Source of the DNA: Epiperipatus broadwayi
Lineage: Eukaryota > Onychophora > Udeonychophora > Euonychophora > Peripatidae
Reading direction: 5' to 3'
NCBI GenBank assembly: GCA_028023455.1
Contig: JAQFVV010013090.1
Coordinates: 142,173-206,172 of the forward strand
DNA: 64,000 nt
This document shows positions 58,530 to 64,000 of this stretch, one piece after another. Below the pieces are notes generated by a model. The model saw nothing but the letters and a program-made list of their open reading frames with translations, ran no database searches and was not told the DNA's origin. Position numbers and translations under genes: made by a program. Every line of letters starts with the position of its first letter. Position 1 is the stretch's first letter.

Positions 58530-60156
58530 TTTTGAGAATGCAATAACTTTCTAAGTACATTAATGCTAAATAAAAAAAAGCTCAGATCTTTGCAATTTTA
58601 CATGACTTGATCTAATATATTTCTACCCTATTTTATATTCTTGAAATATTTTTCTTACTAGTAACTCTGAAAATAACTATCTGCTTACCTGAGAAAATTA
58701 CATCAATTTAAAAAAAAAGTTAAATTCCCACTTCCAAGTAAATTCACCACTTGTAAGTATTTAATAGCAATCTTTATGGCTTTTATTGCCCACTATGGAT
58801 GGATTATTACTTCAAGAAATGATCCATCTGAATCAACTGCTATAATTGATGATTCAATCATCCAATTAAGATCCTAATCCAAATATTATTTTGTTTTATT
58901 AATATAGTATTTTTAAAGAATTAGGTTTTCAATAAATGGATGGCAGGAAGATAATATTAGAATGATCAGTTCATAAATTTTCTACTAATCACACTATAAA
59001 AATATCTAGTTTTTTTTCCTAAGTAATTGTGACTTTTTGTTAAAACAGTCAATTGAAGAGTCAATACATTTTACTCCTTTTGAAAATGAAGCAATGTTGC
59101 AACTTTATTAAAAAAAAAAAAAAAAACTAGCCTTTTTAAAAAAGTCATAGCATTTGGCTTAACTTTTAATTTGGACTCTTGACATCAACTTAATCTTTCC
59201 ATCTTCCTGTTCTTTTATAGTATAATAAAAATTAGTTTTCACTATCGTTTACTTATGATGTCAGAAACTGATTTCAATAATTATTCCATTATAATTAAGT
59301 GAAGTGCCAATTAGAATTATATTTAAACTCTTAGTAAATCATATCCAAAAAAAATGAAATAAATCAATTTATTCTAATTTTCTACTTTTTTTTTTTTTTA
59401 GCTATTTAATTAAAGTTATTAAAAAATAAAAGTTACCTCACTTCTTTCTTAGCTTAAAATTTCATTCTTTGAACTATAGAATAGTTTTATAGCAATCATT
59501 TTATCATGTTTGTTTGTTTTTGCTTTATATAAGTAATTAAAGTATGATCATTTATCTGAAATCTGTAAATGAATATTTGATTTTCTTTTCAATTTTTTTG
59601 ATTAAATATTAAAATAAGTGGCATTTTAAGTAATTTATTTTTACTAACACTCCTGTTATACATGAAGGTTCATTTTCAATTCTTTTTGCTTTATATACTA
59701 CAACTCATTCTCTATTTAGTTTTATAGTAATAATTCTCAATAATCAAACTTTTTCTTTAAACATTATTTTTACCAATTGTCCAGCTAACATTAATAAACT
59801 TTGTAACCATCAGATATTGATCTGTACATAATTTAATAGGACATAATCAATTTACTCATGTTTCTTTTAAAAAAAACTTAAATCAAATATTTCTAGATAT
59901 AATTTTTGTTTAACAAATTATTGAATTTAATGTTTATTATTTTTTCACTAATGATCTTATTTTTTTTTAGTATTAAAGACGCTTTTCAGAAATATGTTTC
60001 TGAACTTTAAATCACATATTTAAGATAATTCATACTTGACCGAAGTTAATAGTTGACATTCTATTAAGAACTGTAACAAAATAGCTTATAAAAAAAAAAG
60101 ACAACAAATCATCACAGAGGCAAAACAATGAAGAAAAGAAAGAATATGAAAATAAA

Positions 60157-60262
60157 GGCAAAACTCTCCATACAGTAGTGCCACCCTGTGCCAACCAGAG
60201 TAATCGATGGATGCCAGAAGGCTTGTACATAAAATCCCTATCTAGTGCCTACTCAGCCAATA
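60157..60262 (-). mobile_element. Half copy of the 32051-32291 element
   Basis: AGGCAAAACTCTCCATACAG then TAGTGCCA, CAATCGATGGATGCCAGAAG-like, GGCTTGT-CATAAAATCCC, ATCTAGTGCCTA match the reverse complement of the right half of 32051-32291 at roughly 88%. It stops before the hammerhead-like core. Part of the ORF at 60030-60230 is a by-product of it. Confidence 0.75.
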
Positions 60263-60499
60263 TGAAAATATTTAAAAATAATCCATTAAAAAGATGTAAT
60301 ATCTGTAATTCTATATAATAGTATGAAAAAGTTAATAATGATATGAATTGGCAAAAAAAACTGCAGAAGAGAAGAAAAACTGCAAAAGAGAATAAAAATC
60401 TCAAAAATGTAAAACATATTCGAAGGAAAGTCTTTTAGCAATAAGCAAAAAAAAAAGATGGAACTATTATTAAAATAAGACAATGTCATAAAATCTGTG

Positions 60500-61690
60500 T
60501 AAGAATTGTATAAAAAACTGTATAGTAATAAAAACCCAAAGAAAAAAGTTATTCTACAATTACGATCAGAAGTGACAAGCATTTTAAATAAGGTGACAGA
60601 TGCAATTAAACCTATGAAGAAGAGAAATGGTCTAGGAAATAATAGAATTATTATAAATATCTTAAAAGCAGATAAAAAAATTGTTGGCAAAATTATATAT
60701 CAAATGCCTAAATAATAAGGAAGAATGGAAAAAATGCGACAATAATATTGATTTTTACAAAAGGTGACAAAAAAAAATGTTACAAATTGACTTATTAGTT
60801 TTCTATCAATGCTATACAAAATCTTTACCAAGATAATTACAATTCATTTACAGTGAAGTTTGGATTCATGACCAACTAAAAAAACATGCTAGATTTAAAA
60901 GTGGTTTTAGCATAGTGGATCATATTCATGTATTCAAAGAAGTTATACAAAAAACCTAATGAATATGAGTTGCCGCTGTGTCTTAAAGATTATAAAAAGA
61001 TATTTGATTTTATAAGCATTTTGATTGCCATTAAAACTTTGTATCATCAAGATACAGACCCAGGATAATGTTAATTCTGAAAAATATTTATCAAAATAAC
61101 AGCAGTGATTAGATTAAATGATAACTCTAAAAAGATTAACATCAAAAAGATTTTAGACAATGATTCCATATCTCCATAACTTTTCACAGCAGTTTTACAA
61201 AAAATATTTTGTAGATTAAAATGAAGATCATTTAAATCATGTAGAGTTATCTGATAAAAATAAGAAAATAAAACTAATGCTAAAATGACTAAAGTATCAT
61301 TCAATGGATTTCCTCAAAAAAAAAATAGACTGATAATCATAAATTGAGTTAACTATAAATACCTTTGCCAGATTAATACAGATAAAAATATAATGGATGA
61401 AATTAATTGCAGATTAAACTTAGATGGAGTCGTTTGACATAAATAAATTAATATTAAAAGAAAATATTCTATATATTTGAAACAAAAAGATTTTAATATG
61501 TTTTATTAGTTCTCACATATGGAACCGAAATGATTCTGAACAGAAGAGCAATAAAGACTGCAAACCACTCAATGAAGTATGGAAAGATATATATTGAGAA
61601 ACAAGATGGAATTAAAAAACTAAATACATAATGAACTGAGTGGGAGAAAGATCGCTTTGATTATATAAATTAAAACTCGAAATATAAAAT
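60500..61690 (+). pseudogene. RTE-type LINE remnant, 5' part
   Basis: Blocks in order on the plus strand: SEVTSILNKVTDAIKPMKKR, NRIIINILKADKK, EEWKNATIILIFKKGDKKKC (RT region: P-xWK-A-I-LI-KKGD), QNLYQDNY, KPNEYELPLCLKDYKKIFDF (palm motif A region, D present as KDYKKIFD), TAVIRLNDNSKKINIKKILD, NDSISP-LFTAVLQKIF, INCRLNLDG. This order is that of RTE-type retrotransposon reverse transcriptases. Many stops. Only the first 69 codons (60506-60715) are open. Confidence 0.72.
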
Positions 61691-61699
61691 AAATAAAGC

Positions 61700-63419
61700 T
61701 AAAACTTATTGTTATTAAATCTCAATCCACTACAGCTGCACTCTTTTAACACAGCACACCGGTCCCTCAGGTGGAGAAGTTAAAATACCCAAAGATACCT
61801 AAGAAGTTATACAAGGTATAACCTGCGGCCATATTTCCAGGCTACAGAGCTTCTCGTCTGCTAAATTCAAACCCCTGCCACCCAAAGCATTTCTATTTGC
61901 TTCGAGGATAAACTTCAGGAGCCAACTAATCACAAGATATAATTAGCATGCCTAGCCTACAGGTAAACGAATTTATCGTCCTGCTAGCTCTTTATTTAAT
62001 TATATGAAATAAAATATAATAGACCACTTAATAATGTCTACACTTAATTAAAGACTGACTATTTGGCATCATTATTAAAAAGAAGCTGACCAAAAGCAAT
62101 TAGCAGACAAATAATTTATTCGGAGATATTTTAAACAAACATAATACTAAAATATTATAAGAAAATTATACATTTGTTTTAATCACACTCTTAATAAAAT
62201 ATGTAATAAAGATTGATTCAATTACATGTTATAAATTTGAATACATACAGACACTTGAAATATAATATGTTACCTAAAGGAAAGCTTTGCGCATATCAAT
62301 TAAATATATTATGACAGATTAAATATGCATGCACATACTAGAGTTTATAATACTTATAGGGAACACTTAAAGATTACTACTGCTTTTAAAGTTTAACACA
62401 GTCTTGTATACGAATATTATCAGTTTATGAATGGGATATGAAATTGATAATTACCTAGGATTTTGATCACTCTGTACTCTGAGAGATGTGGCTTCTTGCT
62501 CTCTCCTACTGTATGAATTTGAATTACCGACCAGTTGGATTTGTTTAATGGTTGTGGCTCCTGATTGATTCTTATGTTCATGAAGATAGACATTTCCTAC
62601 TGCTCAGATCATTATATGAGCATGGCTCTTAGATGGCAGATTTCTGGTGTTCTAGAGGTCCAGGACAGGCTATTCGCATACTCCAGTAACTGCTTAACAC
62701 TGCATGTTAATAATATGATCACAATTTTAATCTTACGATTGCTATCAATTAAGAGTCATGAGAGGCAGAATCTAGAATAGATTTTCAGTCCTTTTACGCA
62801 TCCTTCCCATTGTTCCTCCGATTATAGCTTTCATCTAGTTTAATTAATTTTATTAATTATATCTTTATTGTATTTTGATCTGTATATTTGCATAGATTAA
62901 TCTAACCTTGGATAAGATATCGTTTTAATTATTTTCCATTGTTTTATTTATCGGTCGAGAAATCTTTTGAGAAAATTTAAGTTTATATTATATGCTTTCC
63001 TTGTACATATTTTAACTCAACTCTCATTTCTTTCCACGCACACATTTTTATTTTTAAGTTTATGAAAAGAGAGAACTCTAGTTTCTTTTTTTTTATTTAA
63101 CTAAATTTCTTCCCCTCTTTGATTGCTTTTTCTTAAACTTGTAAGATTTTATAATAATAAACGATGCGTTTTGCCTTTTGGCGATCTGCGATTATACAAA
63201 AAAACTCTTTAAACTCTTTAAATTAAATTTTTTCTTAAACTCTTCTAAATTACATTTTTATTAATTAAACCTTTAATAATCTCTTTTTAACGAAATCTGC
63301 TTTAATCATTCTTGACAAATAATTCGTAGCACTTTTATTTTTTTAAGTTTTGTTTTACAACTCTTTATTTTTTTTTTAATAAAAAAATAATTACGAACAT
63401 GTAGCTCAATGGCAGTACA
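61700..63419. mobile_element. Solo-LTR-like repeat, copy 2, inserted in the RTE remnant
   Basis: Diverged copy of 7011-8743: shared CACCGG-, CTGCTAAATTCAAACCCCTG (61858-61877), TTGCTTCGAGG-TAAAC, then, after a long A/T stretch, ATTACCTAGGATTTT (62451-62465), CTTCTTGCT, GATTCTTATGTTCATGAAG, and the ending ACATGTAGCTCAATGGCA-TACA (to 63419). It separates two parts of one RTE reading frame. The left border is uncertain by about 50 bp. Confidence 0.5.
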
Positions 63420-63439
63420 ATAGATAAAGAAAACAAACA

Positions 63440-63700
63440 GGTATCACTAACACCAATGAAAGAATTAAGAGATTGAAATGGTGCTAAAATACATTGCTGG
63501 AGAGATGATAAAGTTCAGTTGAAAATGAACTGGATCCCAAGAAATTGTCAAAAGACCCAAAAAGAAAGCATATTTGAGAGGAATAGAAAAAACAAGGAAG
63601 TTTGCTGTTGTGATGTGGACAAAAGAAATTATGGATCATAACAATTTTGTGAAACCATCCTGCAATGAATTAATAATGATCAAAAATGAAGATGGTGATG
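63440..63700 (+). pseudogene. RTE-type LINE remnant, 3' part
   Basis: Near 63460, NERIKRLKWC, then after shifts LKMNWIPRNCQKTQKESIFE and RNRKN: the conserved RTE C-terminal block (RIKRLKW-GH, EWIPRDCKR-RGRP--RW). It directly continues the order of the 60500-61690 remnant, whose last recognised blocks (SMKYGKIYIEKQDGIKK) come just before this part in intact elements. Confidence 0.55.
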
Positions 63701-64000
63701 ATTAGACTATATTCAAATCTGAACATGTAGCTGATCATTTATTTTTATATCTTCTCATTAATTTTTCTGATCTTCATTCTGATTTATATCTTAATTTTTT
63801 CTATTAAATCTATTTATTTCTGAACATGTTTTGTTAATTCATTTATTTAACTTTTCTATATTTCTATAATGTTCCCCTCATTACAAATACAGTTCTATTT
63901 TTCTGATGTTTTTGTTAAAAAAATTTCTTTACCTAATGGTTTTTTCCCCATCTCTTTCTACTTATAAACATTCATTCTTTCACAATTAATGTTAATAAAT

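Larger units (their letters stand above)
51900..64000. other. Upstream of the first visible PHF10 exon
   Basis: Either a further intron of PHF10 or its 5' flank. No CpG-rich promoter-like stretch and no start-codon exon could be recognised. It holds an RTE fragment (about 53560-53770), short tandem duplications (53818-53900, about 54510-54610), a tRNA-like sequence (58461-58529), half a copy of the 32051 element (60157-60262), and an RTE remnant split by an LTR-like repeat (60500-63700). 51900-53500 and 54620-58450 are A/T-rich DNA in which I see no gene. Confidence 0.55.

Noticed and set aside
60286-60690. 134-codon minus-strand ORF rich in F, L and I
   Set aside because: Antisense to the RTE reverse transcriptase remnant. 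The hydrophobic composition comes from A-rich sense codons, so it is not a membrane protein.
1-64000. CRISPR arrays, bacterial operons, rRNA, phage-like or viral genes
   Set aside because: No short regularly spaced repeats with unique spacers, no dense coding and no such gene motifs. All the evidence is of spliced animal DNA with transposons.

Overview
The window is AT-rich animal DNA (roughly 70-75% A+T, many A/T runs and short TA or CA microsatellites). It has one spliced gene in very small exons separated by multi-kilobase introns, and the introns are packed with transposable elements. No bacterial-type gene, operon, CRISPR array or rRNA is present. Large repeat-filled introns, several Penelope-like and RTE/jockey-type retroelements and an AT-rich base composition would fit a mollusc such as a cephalopod, but that placement is inference; the sequence shows only a metazoan.

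The host gene lies on the minus strand. Six exons (51899-51796, 38382-38252, 37714-37631, 23861-23794, 14720-14652 and 9177-9049) have GT/AG splice sites, and their phases fit together without a gap. They encode about 195 continuous residues that match the SAY-domain half of PHF10 (BAF45a; SAYP / e(y)3 in flies), a subunit of the PBAF chromatin-remodelling complex. The start codon exon (above 51899) and the C-terminal exons with the PHD fingers (below 9049) were not found, so the gene is partial at both ends.

Mobile elements, from left to right. 1-9048: a hairpin element, a terminal-inverted-repeat (TIR) element with two internal tandem arrays (703-2345), a foldback element with a 13-bp target duplication (4356-4808), and a Penelope-like inverted pair (6004-8914) split by a solo-LTR-like insertion (7011-8743). 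9178-14651: a decayed second-family Penelope GIY-YIG remnant. 14721-23793: a Penelope inverted pair flanked by a 12-bp duplication (15114-17843) and a second TIR element with internal arrays (19694-21378). 23862-37630: a 398-bp tandem repeat plus inverted copy (25381-26664), a near-perfect Penelope palindrome flanked by a 12-17 bp duplication (26848-29383), a hairpin element (31280-31440) and a structured element with a hammerhead-like core (32051-32291). 38383-51795: a foldback element, two decayed jockey/CR1-type LINE copies on opposite strands, and a 214-bp palindrome between them. 51900-64000: RTE-type LINE fragments, a tRNA-like sequence, half a copy of the hammerhead-like element, and an RTE remnant split by a second copy of the LTR-like repeat.

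The most interesting signal is a repeated architecture. All three better-preserved Penelope loci are head-to-head inverted pairs, with the 3' tails pointing outward and the 5'-truncated ends joined in the middle. Two of them have one target-site duplication around the whole pair. This suggests insertion as an inverted dimer. The tails of the main family also carry a tRNA-like segment followed by a hammerhead-like CTGAAGA...GAAAC fold.
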